DNA from: Enteractinococcus fodinae | Lineage (GTDB): Bacteria > Actinomycetota > Actinomycetes > Actinomycetales > Micrococcaceae | Length of the DNA stretch: 64,000 nucleotides | Direction: 5' to 3' | Assembly: GCF_031458395.1 (NCBI RefSeq) | Contig: NZ_JAVDYJ010000001.1 | Span: forward strand, 1,922,001 to 1,986,000 | Part shown: positions 1 to 10,202 of the stretch, piece after piece | How positions within the stretch are numbered: the stretch's first letter is position 1 | How the letters are laid out: each line of letters starts with the position of its first letter | Notes under the pieces: model-generated | The model's input: the letters and a program-made list of their open reading frames with translations, nothing else | What the model was told of the DNA's origin: nothing | The model's database searches: none | Translations under genes and position numbers: made by a program

Positions 1-1
1 A

Positions 2-346
2 GGCGCCCTGGTGGCCAGCGCCGATGATAACGTTGCCTGGTTTTCGATTGACCGGCTCCCTGAGCTCGCATTTGATCACACCGAGATTATCGACTACGCC
101 GTCTGGCGCCTACGGCAACGCACCGAATATTCCATGGTGGCTCACCGATTTCTCGGTCGCGAATTTACCCTGGCCCAGCTGCGGCGCGTCCACGAGGCGA
201 TTCTGGGTGAGCAACTCGATCCCGCCAATTTCCGGCGAGACATGCTGGCCCAAGGGCAGCTGGAAGATACCGGGCGAGTGGAACAAGGCACACCACACCG
301 CCCTGCGCGGCTTTATCGTTTCACAGCAGAACCTGAAAAGGCCTGA
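2..346 (+). CDS. NrtR-like Nudix regulator, C-terminal part (cut by window edge)
   Basis: Only the last 114 codons are in the window; the frame is open through base 2, so the gene begins upstream. The visible part matches the C-terminal winged-helix region of NrtR-type Nudix proteins: an AFDHTEII segment, then FTLAQLRRVHEAILG, then NFRRDM and a PARLYRF end. NrtR proteins join an ADP-ribose-binding Nudix domain to a DNA-binding domain and repress NAD synthesis genes. It lies 30 bp upstream of nadA on the same strand, which fits that role. The Nudix domain itself is not visible, so an ADP-ribose hydrolase without regulatory function cannot be excluded. Confidence 0.7.
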   Translation, partial: GALVASADDNVAWFSIDRLPELAFDHTEIIDYAVWRLRQRTEYSMVAHRFLGREFTLAQLRRVHEAILGEQLDPANFRRDMLAQGQLEDTGRVEQGTPHRPARLYRFTAEPEKA

Positions 347-376
347 GCAGAACTCATCCGAAGACGAAGGAGTCCT

Positions 377-1690
377 ATGACAAGCGTTGCGAATTTGATC
401 GCGGCCGCCGCCGAAACTGAACGGCGCACTCGCACGATGCTGGGCGATACGATCGCTATTGGCCAGCCGGCAACCATGACCACCACGTGTGACAGTCAAT
501 TGACCGCAGACCCGTGGCAGATCGACACCGAGCCCGGCTATGGGCCGGGAGCTTCAACGGGCGATGTTGCACCTGCTACCGCTCCGCAGCAAAAAGCTAT
601 CCCGGCGAGCTACACGCAGGCGACAGATGCAGAGCTACACGATCGGATCGTTGCTGCCAAAGCTCAGCTGGGTGATCGCGTGAAAATTTTGGGCCATTTT
701 TATCAACGCGACGAAGTCGTCAAACACGCCGATTTTGTGGGCGATTCGTTCATGCTTGCTCAAGCAGCCAAAGATCACCCCGAAACTGAGGCATTTATCT
801 TCTGTGGGGTACATTTCATGGCTGAAACCGCAGATATCTTGTCGTCCGCTGACCAGGCCGTGATGTTGCCAAACCTGGCAGCAGGGTGCTCGATGGCAGA
901 TATGGCCACGATTGACCAGGTCGAATCCGCCTGGCAACAACTTACCGAGGCGCTCGGCACCTCTTCCGGGGACAAAGCTGAAGTGATCCCGGTGACGTAT
1001 ATGAATTCCTCGGCTGCGATCAAAGCATTTTGTGGTCGCAACGGTGGCATCGTGTGTACGTCGTCGAACGCCGCGACTGTGCTGGAGTGGGCGTTTGAAC
1101 GCGGTAAGCGCGTCATATTTTTCCCGGATCAACATCTCGGTCGCAATACTGCCAAGGCCATGGGGATCAGTGAAGACCACATGCCACTATGGCGTCCCTA
1201 CCTGCCCATGGGTGGTAACACCATGCAACAGCTCCAGGACGCTAAGGTCATTTTGTGGAACGGGTTCTGCTCGGTGCATAAGCGCTTCACGGTCGCCCAA
1301 ATCGACAAGGCCCGTGCGGACTACGACGATGTGCAGGTTATTGTGCATCCGGAATGCCCTGCGCCGGTTGTTGAAGCCGCCGATGGTGTGGGCTCAACTG
1401 AATACATTCGCAAAGCGATCGCGGCGGGCAAACCCGGCGACGTGTTCGCCGTCGGGACAGAGATCAATTTGGTCAACCGGCTCCAGGCCCAACACCCGGA
1501 AATGACCATTTTCTGTCTCGATCCGGTGGTGTGCCCGTGTTCCACGATGTACCGTATTCACCCGGCTTATCTGGCCTGGGTCTTAGAAGAATATGTCGCC
1601 GGGCGGGTGGTCAACCAGATTTCGGTAGACCCGACCGTGACGGCTGATGCCGAGGTGGCTTTGGAGCGGATGCTGGCGGCTCGACCATGA
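377..1690 (+). CDS. nadA: quinolinate synthase NadA
   Basis: NadA condenses iminoaspartate with dihydroxyacetone phosphate to make quinolinate, using a [4Fe-4S] cluster. The 437-residue protein has the expected motifs: GHFYQRDEVV, CGVHFMAETA (Cys near 142), VTYMNSSAAIKAFC, HPECPAPV (Cys near 326) and VCPCSTM (Cys near 385 and 387). These Cys residues include the cluster ligands. About 95 residues precede the conserved core, which makes it longer than the compact NadA type. The start is ATG 377, with AAGGAG at 367-372. The stop overlaps the nadB start in an ATGA, so translation is probably coupled. Confidence 0.96.
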   Translation: MTSVANLIAAAAETERRTRTMLGDTIAIGQPATMTTTCDSQLTADPWQIDTEPGYGPGASTGDVAPATAPQQKAIPASYTQATDAELHDRIVAAKAQLGDRVKILGHFYQRDEVVKHADFVGDSFMLAQAAKDHPETEAFIFCGVHFMAETADILSSADQAVMLPNLAAGCSMADMATIDQVESAWQQLTEALGTSSGDKAEVIPVTYMNSSAAIKAFCGRNGGIVCTSSNAATVLEWAFERGKRVIFFPDQHLGRNTAKAMGISEDHMPLWRPYLPMGGNTMQQLQDAKVILWNGFCSVHKRFTVAQIDKARADYDDVQVIVHPECPAPVVEAADGVGSTEYIRKAIAAGKPGDVFAVGTEINLVNRLQAQHPEMTIFCLDPVVCPCSTMYRIHPAYLAWVLEEYVAGRVVNQISVDPTVTADAEVALERMLAARP

Positions 1691-3288
1691 TCGTGGTGAT
1701 CGGAGCCGGCGTTGCGGGCTTGACTGCGGTAGACCGGTTGGCACGCGAGGGTGTGCCGGTGACGCTCGTGACCACCGGGCGTTTCGGCGTCGATGAGCTC
1801 GCGGCTGGCAATACTGCACTGGCACAGGGTGGGATCGCAGCTGCCCTCGGGCCGAGCGATACGCCGGCCTCACACGCCGCCGATACCGTCACCGCCGGTG
1901 CTGGGCTTGTCGATGCGCATGTTGCGCGTCTGCTTGCAGAACAGGGCATCGGGTGCGTCCACGACTTGCTTGACGAAGGCTTCCCAGCAGACCGTGACGA
2001 CAGCGGCGACCTGATCTTCGGGTTGGAAGGCGCCCACAGCACGGCACGCATTGTGCATGCCGGCGAGGACCGTTCGGGTGCCGCACTGTCTGCCTTCCTG
2101 ACGCAAAAAGTTCAGCGCCATATTGCCGACGGGACCGTCCGGTTGATCGACGAGGCGACCGTAACACAATTTGCTACTGAAAGCGGACGGGTCATCGGGG
2201 TGTATTACACCACGCCACACGGCGATGCGAAGTTGGATGCTAGTGCTGTCATCCTGGCAACCGGTGGGTACGCCGGGCTCTATGCGAGCACGTCGAGTTC
2301 CGCGGCAGTGACCGGGCGCGGGATTCTGGCTGCAGCCAACGCCGGTGCCGTGCTGGCAGATCTCGAGTTCGTGCAATTTCATCCGACGGTGTTGTCGGTC
2401 TCCGGGGAGCTCATTTCTGAAGCGGTTCGCGGTGCCGGGGCGGTCCTTCGCGACTCCACCGGCAAGCGCTTCATGCTGGGCACGCACCCGGATGCCGAGC
2501 TGGCCCCACGAGACGTCGTCTCTCGAACCAGTGCCGCCGTGATGCACCAGGAGGCGACGTCGTCAGTCTGGTTGGATGCCACCGTCATCGACCAAACCCA
2601 GGGGCCTGGCACACTTGCACGCCGATTCCCGGTGCTGACTTCTCGGTTAGCTACCCACGGGATCGATTGGACCACCGAGTGGGTCCCCGTCGCCCCCGCT
2701 GCGCACTACTGCATGGGTGGTGTTGCCACCGATACCTGGGGCCGCACCTCAGTTGCAGGACTCTATGCCGTCGGTGAGGCCGCTTCGAGCGGTGTGCACG
2801 GGGCGAACCGGCTGGCCTCAAATTCACTGTTAGAAGGCTTAGTCTTTGGGGCGCGGGCAGCACAGGCTGCACGCGAGGATCGCCATCATCCAAGTTGGCC
2901 ACTTGAGTCCGCCTTCCGCCAGTTTATTTCCACCGCACACGTCGTTGGGTACGCGCCGTCCCCGGCGCCTCCTACGACCGAGGCTGAAGGGAAACTTCGC
3001 GCGCTGACCCAACAGTATGCCGGGTTGGTGCGCACCCGAGCCGGGCTGACCACACTGCTAGTAGCGCTGGATGGTATCGACCACCCGCTCACCCCGTTAG
3101 TCCGGGCGCTTGGTATGGCGGCGCTGGCCAGAACCGAATCTCGTGGCGGGCATTGGCGCGAGGATTATCCGGAACCCGACCCAGCCCAAGCCACCCGAAA
3201 CGCGTGGCGTCTCATCCCATCCGATCATCCCGAGGTCCGACACCCCACCACAACAACCAAGGAGCTTTACCATCATGTTGACGTCTAG
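1687..3288 (+). CDS. nadB: L-aspartate oxidase NadB
   Basis: NadB is a flavoprotein that oxidises L-aspartate to iminoaspartate, the substrate of NadA. The 533-residue protein opens with the dinucleotide fold VVIGAGVAGL, followed by NTALAQGGIAAALG, HSTARIVHAGEDRSG, a QFHPT segment and the C-terminal FAD motif GVHGANRLASNSLLEGLVFG. These are typical of the succinate dehydrogenase/fumarate reductase flavoprotein family, and the NAD operon context identifies it as NadB. It overlaps nadA by 4 bp and nadC by 14 bp. Confidence 0.95.
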   Translation: MIVVIGAGVAGLTAVDRLAREGVPVTLVTTGRFGVDELAAGNTALAQGGIAAALGPSDTPASHAADTVTAGAGLVDAHVARLLAEQGIGCVHDLLDEGFPADRDDSGDLIFGLEGAHSTARIVHAGEDRSGAALSAFLTQKVQRHIADGTVRLIDEATVTQFATESGRVIGVYYTTPHGDAKLDASAVILATGGYAGLYASTSSSAAVTGRGILAAANAGAVLADLEFVQFHPTVLSVSGELISEAVRGAGAVLRDSTGKRFMLGTHPDAELAPRDVVSRTSAAVMHQEATSSVWLDATVIDQTQGPGTLARRFPVLTSRLATHGIDWTTEWVPVAPAAHYCMGGVATDTWGRTSVAGLYAVGEAASSGVHGANRLASNSLLEGLVFGARAAQAAREDRHHPSWPLESAFRQFISTAHVVGYAPSPAPPTTEAEGKLRALTQQYAGLVRTRAGLTTLLVALDGIDHPLTPLVRALGMAALARTESRGGHWREDYPEPDPAQATRNAWRLIPSDHPEVRHPTTTTKELYHHVDV

Positions 3289-4129
3289 CATTGTTGCCGA
3301 TGGGGTGACCCGGGCCTTGGCCGAAGATGCGCCGTGGGGAGATATCAGCGTGACCGCCGCGATTCCCTCGACGATGCAGTTTCACGCGAATCTCGTGGCT
3401 CGGCAGCCCGGGCGGTTTGCCGGCGGGCCGGTGCTGTCAGAAACGTTTCGTCAGGTGGATCCGTGCATCACGGTCTCACAACTCGTCCCCGAGGGCACGG
3501 AGTTTTCCGCCGGTGCGGTCCTGGCCTCTGTATCAGGTCCGGCTGCTGGCATTCTGACGGCCGAACGGGTGGCGTTAAACTTCGTCCAACGACTTTCTGG
3601 GATTGCCACGTTGACGGCACAGTTCGTCGCCGAGGTGACCCGCCTCGGGGCGTCGGCCCGGATCGCCGACACCCGCAAAACTACCCCGGGACTGCGAGCG
3701 CTGGAAAAACATGCGGTGGTGGCCGGCGGCGGGGTCAATCATCGGTTCAGTCTCTCGGATGCGGTCATGCTCAAGGACAATCACTTGGCTGCTCTCGGCG
3801 CGACCGAAGGCACAGGGTTAACGGAAGCGATTTTGCAGGTGAAAGCCCGCATCGGCCACACCACGTCGATCATCGTAGAAGTTGATGAGCTGTCCCAAGT
3901 GGAACCGGTGGTAGAGGCCGGGGTGACCGGTGTATTGCTGGATAACTTCTCCCCGGCCGACTTACGTGCCGGGGTGGAGCTGATCGATGGCAGATGTGTG
4001 GCGGAGGCTTCCGGGGGCGTGACGCTTGATACGGTGGCAAAAATAGCTCAGACTGGCGTCGACATTATTTCGGTTGGCGCCCTCACCCACGGTGCTGCCG
4101 CACTGGATCTTGGATTGGACGCTGCCTAA
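3275..4129 (+). CDS. nadC: nicotinate-nucleotide pyrophosphorylase NadC
   Basis: NadC converts quinolinate and PRPP to nicotinate mononucleotide. Motifs include EDAPWGDIS, a LNFVQRLSGIAT segment, RIADTRKTTPGLR, GGVNHRF and MLKDNH. The frame is open much further upstream inside nadB, but ATG 3275 is preceded by AAGGAG at 3259-3264 and gives 284 residues, the normal length, with the normal N-terminus. It overlaps the end of nadB by 14 bp and its stop overlaps the next start as TAATG. Confidence 0.95.
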   Translation: MLTSSIVADGVTRALAEDAPWGDISVTAAIPSTMQFHANLVARQPGRFAGGPVLSETFRQVDPCITVSQLVPEGTEFSAGAVLASVSGPAAGILTAERVALNFVQRLSGIATLTAQFVAEVTRLGASARIADTRKTTPGLRALEKHAVVAGGGVNHRFSLSDAVMLKDNHLAALGATEGTGLTEAILQVKARIGHTTSIIVEVDELSQVEPVVEAGVTGVLLDNFSPADLRAGVELIDGRCVAEASGGVTLDTVAKIAQTGVDIISVGALTHGAAALDLGLDAA

Positions 4130-5286
4130 TGTTGTATCTCGATGCCGCCGCTACTGCCCCGCTGCGTGACGAAGCCCGTCAGGCGATGTTGGCTGTGTTA
4201 GATGGCGGCCCGGCCAATGCGTCTTCCGTGCACACGCCCGGGAAAACAGCCAAGGCCACGCTCCAACAATCGCGGGAAGCGCTTGCTCGGGCATTTGGGG
4301 CCACTCCGGGTGAAGTGGTCTTTACTGCCGGCGGGACTGAAGCCAACAACCTTGCGCTCAAGGGGATTGCCTTGGCGACACCACGCGGTAAGCACATTGT
4401 GACCACCGCAATTGAGCATTCTTCGATTCGCAAAAGCTGTGAGTTTTTGGCGCGCATCGCGGGTTTTGAGATCACCGAGATCGGTGTGGACGCCCACGGG
4501 CGCGTCGATGAGGAAGCCGTTGTGGCAGCGATCCGCTCCGACACCACGCTAGTATCTTTGGGCCTGGCCAATGGGGAGGTCGGCACCGTGCAGTCCGTGG
4601 AGCGGATCGCTGCAGCGGCCCGTGCGGTCGGGGCGGTCATGCACACGGATGCGGTACAGGCTGCCGCATCGCTGCCGGTTAGTTTCGCGGCTGGCGGCTG
4701 GCCGGGCGACGCAGTGGATGCCATGTCGATTGCCTCGCACAAATTTGGTGGCCCGCAAGGTGCCGGTGCCTTGTTGATTCGTCAGGGCATCGATTTTGAA
4801 CCCTTATTGCACGGGGGTGGTCAGGAGTCTGGGCACCGGGCAGGTACCGAAAACCTCGCGGCCATTGCCGGGTTTAGCGCGGCAGTGTCTGCCGTGATGG
4901 GCCAAGCTGGCTCGCGAGCCCAAGCCATGGCTGCTCAACGCGATGCTTTTGTCGCCACCGTCCTGGAGCATGTTGCCGGCGCACAACTCACCGGGCACCC
5001 CACCGAACGCGTCCCCAACCACGCCTCGTTTGTTATCGCAGGGTTCTCGGGCGAATCGCTAGTCGTTGACCTGGATATCGCCGGCATTGCCGCGTCGTCG
5101 GGCTCGGCATGCTCGGCAGGGAAGAAAGAGCCCTCCGGGATCCTACTGGCGATGGGCTACGACCCCGATGTGGCGGTCACGGCGTTGCGGTTTACGTTCC
5201 CGGATCCGCTCGATGAGGCCTCGTATGATCGGTTGGTGCAAACGGCGCTGAACGTGCTCGCCCAGCACACCTCGGTTGCCCGGTAG
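4129..5286 (+). CDS. cysteine desulfurase (NifS/IscS type)
   Basis: This is a 385-residue PLP enzyme of the class V aminotransferase fold that takes sulfur from cysteine. It has YLDAAATAPLRDEA at the N-terminus, the PLP lysine in SIASHKFGGPQG (near 205) and the catalytic loop SGSACSAGKKEPSG (Cys near 328). It is the last gene of the NAD operon and starts inside the nadC stop. The likely job is to supply sulfur for the NadA Fe-S cluster, as for the nifS-like genes found with nad genes elsewhere. That link is inferred from position. I see no iscU-like partner here. Confidence 0.93.
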   Translation: MLYLDAAATAPLRDEARQAMLAVLDGGPANASSVHTPGKTAKATLQQSREALARAFGATPGEVVFTAGGTEANNLALKGIALATPRGKHIVTTAIEHSSIRKSCEFLARIAGFEITEIGVDAHGRVDEEAVVAAIRSDTTLVSLGLANGEVGTVQSVERIAAAARAVGAVMHTDAVQAAASLPVSFAAGGWPGDAVDAMSIASHKFGGPQGAGALLIRQGIDFEPLLHGGGQESGHRAGTENLAAIAGFSAAVSAVMGQAGSRAQAMAAQRDAFVATVLEHVAGAQLTGHPTERVPNHASFVIAGFSGESLVVDLDIAGIAASSGSACSAGKKEPSGILLAMGYDPDVAVTALRFTFPDPLDEASYDRLVQTALNVLAQHTSVAR

Positions 5287-5302
5287 CGGATTCTACAACC
5301 CC

Positions 5303-5330
5303 TTGACTTCATCTCCGCTGCGCGTAAGGT
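5303..5330 (+). promoter_or_regulatory. predicted acs promoter
   Basis: TTGACT at 5303-5308 and TAAGGT at 5325-5330 are separated by 16 bp. A transcript would start near 5337 and give acs a leader of about 110 nt. This is the best sigma-70-like match in the gap between the NAD operon and acs. Confidence 0.55.
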
Positions 5331-5336
5331 ACCAAG

Positions 5337-5352
5337 TGAGACATGCATCACA
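5337..5352. promoter_or_regulatory. CRP/GlxR-like palindrome at the acs start site
   Basis: The 16-mer TGAGACATGCATCACA matches the CRP-family consensus TGTGA-N6-TCACA with one mismatch. It sits just downstream of the predicted -10, where a bound factor would be expected to repress. The assignment is by consensus only. Confidence 0.4.
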
Positions 5353-5447
5353 TTTTGCGCAGGTATCGTGGAGCAGACACGCCAACCCCACTATCTGAGG
5401 CAGTGCTGTTCTGCTCGTCGGTATGAGCCGCAGTCAAGGAGCAGACG

Positions 5448-7403
<1,956 letters not shown>

Positions 7404-7426
7404 TCCGCATCGAGATTGTGAAAGGG

Positions 7427-7741
7427 TTAGCCTACTTCGACCAGGAGCACGCCCACCATAATGAGGATGAGCCCAAGAATCATGCGAGGTGTGAGGGGCT
7501 CTTTCCAAATGATGCGCGCTAACAGTGCAATCAGTGCAACCCCTACCGCCGACCAGATGCCATAAGCGACCGCCACCGGCATGCCCGCCGCGATGGTCAG
7601 CGCCAGAAAGAAGAATGCCAAAGCATAGAAGATCACCAGCGGGATGATCCAGATTTTTCGGCGGAACCCGTCTGCGGCCCGAAGGCTCAGCGTGCCGATA
7701 ATCTCCGCGACGATCGCGAATGACAGATAGACCCAGCTCAT
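7427..7741 (-). CDS. SMR family multidrug efflux subunit (downstream member of a pair)
   Basis: This 104-residue protein has four predicted membrane helices. The membrane-embedded Glu lies in FAIVAEIIGTLSLRAADG (Glu13), and the conserved AYGIWSAVG motif follows. It resembles Qac/EmrE-like drug exporters more than the guanidinium exporter subtype. The frame is open upstream, but the ATG at 7741 overlaps the stop of the preceding SMR gene as ATGA and gives the normal SMR length. Two adjacent, non-identical SMR genes usually form a heterodimeric transporter (EbrAB-like), which I infer here. Confidence 0.88.
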   Translation of the reverse strand: MSWVYLSFAIVAEIIGTLSLRAADGFRRKIWIIPLVIFYALAFFFLALTIAAGMPVAVAYGIWSAVGVALIALLARIIWKEPLTPRMILGLILIMVGVLLVEVG

Positions 7742-8088
7742 GATTCTAGTACCTCCGCCTTCGGAGCGCTGGCCTGCCCCGTTTGGACGATAAAGACGCC
7801 AGCGATGATGGTGACCAGCCCGATAATGGCCACAAAGCTCAGGGTTTCGCCGAAAATCATGGCGCTCAGTATTGCCACCAGCGCGACCCCGGCAGCCGCC
7901 CATATCCCGTAGGCGATCCCTACGGGAATGCCTTGCCCTAAGGCAAGCCCTAACAGGGCAAAACCCACAACATAGCCGACCACGACACCGATGATGAATA
8001 GCGGGGCGTCAATTGCCGCTCGCAGCGACATGGTACCGAGCACTTCGGCAACTATGGCCCCAATTAACAATAGCCATCGTTTCCACAT
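7738..8088 (-). CDS. SMR family multidrug efflux subunit (upstream member of a pair)
   Basis: This is a second small multidrug resistance protein, 116 residues, with four helices. It carries the essential Glu in GAIVAEVLGTMSLRAA (Glu15) and an AYGIWAAAG motif. It has a short extra tail (about 15 residues) after the last helix. The ATG at 8088 is preceded by AGGTGGGGG on its strand; the GTG at 8112 has no ribosome binding site. It is translationally coupled to the other SMR gene by a 4-bp overlap. The substrate is unknown. Confidence 0.88.
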   Translation of the reverse strand: MWKRWLLLIGAIVAEVLGTMSLRAAIDAPLFIIGVVVGYVVGFALLGLALGQGIPVGIAYGIWAAAGVALVAILSAMIFGETLSFVAIIGLVTIIAGVFIVQTGQASAPKAEVLES

Positions 8089-8112
8089 CAGTAGCCCCCA
8101 CCTTTTGGTCAC

Positions 8113-8131
8113 GTAATCCGGGATTACTCTA
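8113..8131 (-). promoter_or_regulatory. palindrome and -10 hexamer before the SMR pair
   Basis: GTAATCC-G-GGATTAC (8113-8127) is a perfect 7-bp inverted repeat with one central base. On the minus strand TAGAGT (8126-8131) looks like a -10 element overlapping it, about 40 nt before the first SMR start. A repressor bound here would cover the start site. It also directly follows the stop of the upstream transporter gene. Confidence 0.4.
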
Positions 8132-9136
8132 GCAACCCTTCATATCCCGGAGGCGAGCCATGGCTGGCTGGGTTTTCGTCACACGGTGTTGTGGTGCGCA
8201 GGCAATGATCACCAACACCAGCGCAAACATGGCTAACCCAAACCACCCCGACATTGTCAGTTGCTCGCCGACGACCAGCACGGCAAGGACCGTCGCTACT
8301 GCCGGCTCGGTCAGGGTCAAGGTCGTCGCTGAGCTGGCCGGGATTTTCGATAACCCGTACCCGAACGCAACATACCCAACAAACATCGGAACCAGTGCCA
8401 TGTACAGGCCAACCGACAGGGCCTGCGGGCTCGCCAGCAGCGGAGCCCCGGTGACCAGCAGCACGGGGATCAGCAGCGCTCCGCCGAACCCGAAGACCGA
8501 CCCCATGGCAGCTGCACGACCCACTCCCTCACGCATGAGTCGTTGGACCACCCACGAATAGGTCGCATACGCTGCCCCAGCGATTAGTCCAAGCAGGATC
8601 CCTGCCAGCGCGGACAGCTCACTGACTGCAGCGCTGGTATTCGTGGATACGATCAGCAGCGCGCTCCCGGCGATCCCCAAGGCGGCTGCGAGGTACCACC
8701 AGCCACCGAGTCTTTTGCGATCAATGAGCCATTCCAGGATGCCTGAGGCTAAGGGGGCCGAGGCTAATGAGATTACGGTCCCCACGGCGACCCCGGCCAG
8801 GTGCATCGAAGAATAGAACGCTAAGGGATAGCTCCATACGGCCAGTCCACCGGTGATGATATACCCGAGGTGCGTTGTGAGATGAAGGCGTGCTCGGCGT
8901 AAGGCTGGTAACGCGATGAGGGCTTGCAACAGGCCCCCGATGCCGAGAGCTGCGGCGCCAATGGCAAGCGGCCCGACCTCCGGCGCAAAGGTCGCGGCCG
9001 TCCCGGTGGTCCCCCACAACAACGAGGCGATGAGCACCGCCAGGATGCCTTGCAAGCGTGACGAACTCACCGTGCCCCACCCATGACCGCTCCCCCATCG
9101 AAATGACGTCTCCAATAGACTGTTGAGTCTAGTCAT
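8129..9136 (-). CDS. EamA/DMT family transporter
   Basis: This is a 335-residue protein with about ten hydrophobic helices arranged as two EamA repeats. The first repeat begins at ILAVLIASLLWGTTGTAATF and the second begins near ALAGILLGLIAGAAYATYSW. The family exports metabolites or drugs; no substrate can be read from the sequence. The ATG at 9136 is preceded by an AGAGGT stretch on its strand. It is co-oriented with the SMR pair 40 bp downstream and may be co-transcribed with it. Confidence 0.85.
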   Translation of the reverse strand: MTRLNSLLETSFRWGSGHGWGTVSSSRLQGILAVLIASLLWGTTGTAATFAPEVGPLAIGAAALGIGGLLQALIALPALRRARLHLTTHLGYIITGGLAVWSYPLAFYSSMHLAGVAVGTVISLASAPLASGILEWLIDRKRLGGWWYLAAALGIAGSALLIVSTNTSAAVSELSALAGILLGLIAGAAYATYSWVVQRLMREGVGRAAAMGSVFGFGGALLIPVLLVTGAPLLASPQALSVGLYMALVPMFVGYVAFGYGLSKIPASSATTLTLTEPAVATVLAVLVVGEQLTMSGWFGLAMFALVLVIIACAPQHRVTKTQPAMARLRDMKGC

Positions 9137-9271
9137 CGCTGACCTCTACCTTTGGGTGTATTGCGGCTCAGGAGCCCTATTCTTGGCGTCGAACCGATCC
9201 AGGGGTGTCAGCTACCACCGGCGGGGCCTACGATAGACCGTAGACAAAGCCCCCGGCAGCGAGGTAAGGAC

Positions 9272-10192
9272 ATGCCAGAAGGCGATTCCCTGGTCAGACT
9301 GGCTCACCGATTGCGGCCGGTGATGCACGAACACATCATTCAACGCAGCGACTTCCGCGTGCCGCAACTGGCCACCATGGACTTATCAGGGTGGTTGGTC
9401 ACCGACATCACGCCAACCGCCAAGTACCTCTCCGTCACGGTCGCCTCACCCGAGAATGTCACCGACACAGCACATCAGCTCGTGGTGTTGTCCCATCTTG
9501 GGATGGATGGTTCGTGGCAGATAGACACCCGACCCAGCTTCCGCACGCGCTGTATCTTGCACTTTGCAGACCATAGTGTGCTCGGCGATAGCCTAAAGCT
9601 GCTCGAGGTACTGTCGGTAGAACAGGCAGAACAGCAGCTCGCGTTCCTTGGCCCCGACCTATTGGATTCTGCCTGGGACCAGCCCGATACTGCGCAACAG
9701 CTCTTGGCCCAATCATTGCAGAACTTTCGCCAAGCCCCAGATCAACCGATTGCCACAGCGCTATTAGATCAGCGGCTCGTGTCAGGCATCGGCAACATTT
9801 ACCGGTGCGAAGTGTTGCTGTTGGCGGGCATGCATCCACACCGGCCCGTATCCGAACTCACCGACGAACAACTGATCGGATTGATCCTGTTGGCCAAAGA
9901 CCTGATGGTGATCAACGTGCCGCCACGTGCGCCGGAGCGAGCCCGACGCCGGACCGTGGATGTTCGCCGCGATCCCGATGCGCCATTCGGGGTGCGTGTT
10001 GCGACTGCAACAGAACAAGCACGCACTCGAGCTGACAGGAAACGCAGCCGGCGTGATCCCAATTTCTGGGTGTACGGCCGCGAGCGCCAAGGCTGTTTAC
10101 GCTGTGGCGGCCCCGTCCGGTTAGAAAAGCTGGGAACCAAGCCCGATAATGAGCGGGATCTGCACTGGTGCCCCAACTGCCAGACCGGATAG
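9272..10192 (+). CDS. nei: Fpg/Nei family DNA glycosylase (Nei-like)
   Basis: This is a base-excision repair enzyme that removes oxidised bases and nicks the abasic site. The 306-residue protein starts with MPEGDSL, where Pro2 is the Schiff-base nucleophile and Glu3 the second catalytic residue; the PEGD form is typical of Nei-type enzymes rather than Fpg. A LLDQRLVSGIGNIYRCEVL helix-two-turn-helix motif follows in the middle. The C-terminal zinc finger is CLRCG...CPNCQ. ATG 9272 was chosen over the open frame upstream because of this invariant N-terminus and the GAGGTAAGGA before it. Confidence 0.92.
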   Translation: MPEGDSLVRLAHRLRPVMHEHIIQRSDFRVPQLATMDLSGWLVTDITPTAKYLSVTVASPENVTDTAHQLVVLSHLGMDGSWQIDTRPSFRTRCILHFADHSVLGDSLKLLEVLSVEQAEQQLAFLGPDLLDSAWDQPDTAQQLLAQSLQNFRQAPDQPIATALLDQRLVSGIGNIYRCEVLLLAGMHPHRPVSELTDEQLIGLILLAKDLMVINVPPRAPERARRRTVDVRRDPDAPFGVRVATATEQARTRADRKRSRRDPNFWVYGRERQGCLRCGGPVRLEKLGTKPDNERDLHWCPNCQTG

Positions 10193-10202
10193 GGCCGCCG
10201 TA

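Noticed and set aside
3110-3274. Longer nadC start inside nadB
   Set aside because: The added 55 residues are an out-of-frame copy of nadB codons, while ATG 3275 has a ribosome site and the family N-terminus.
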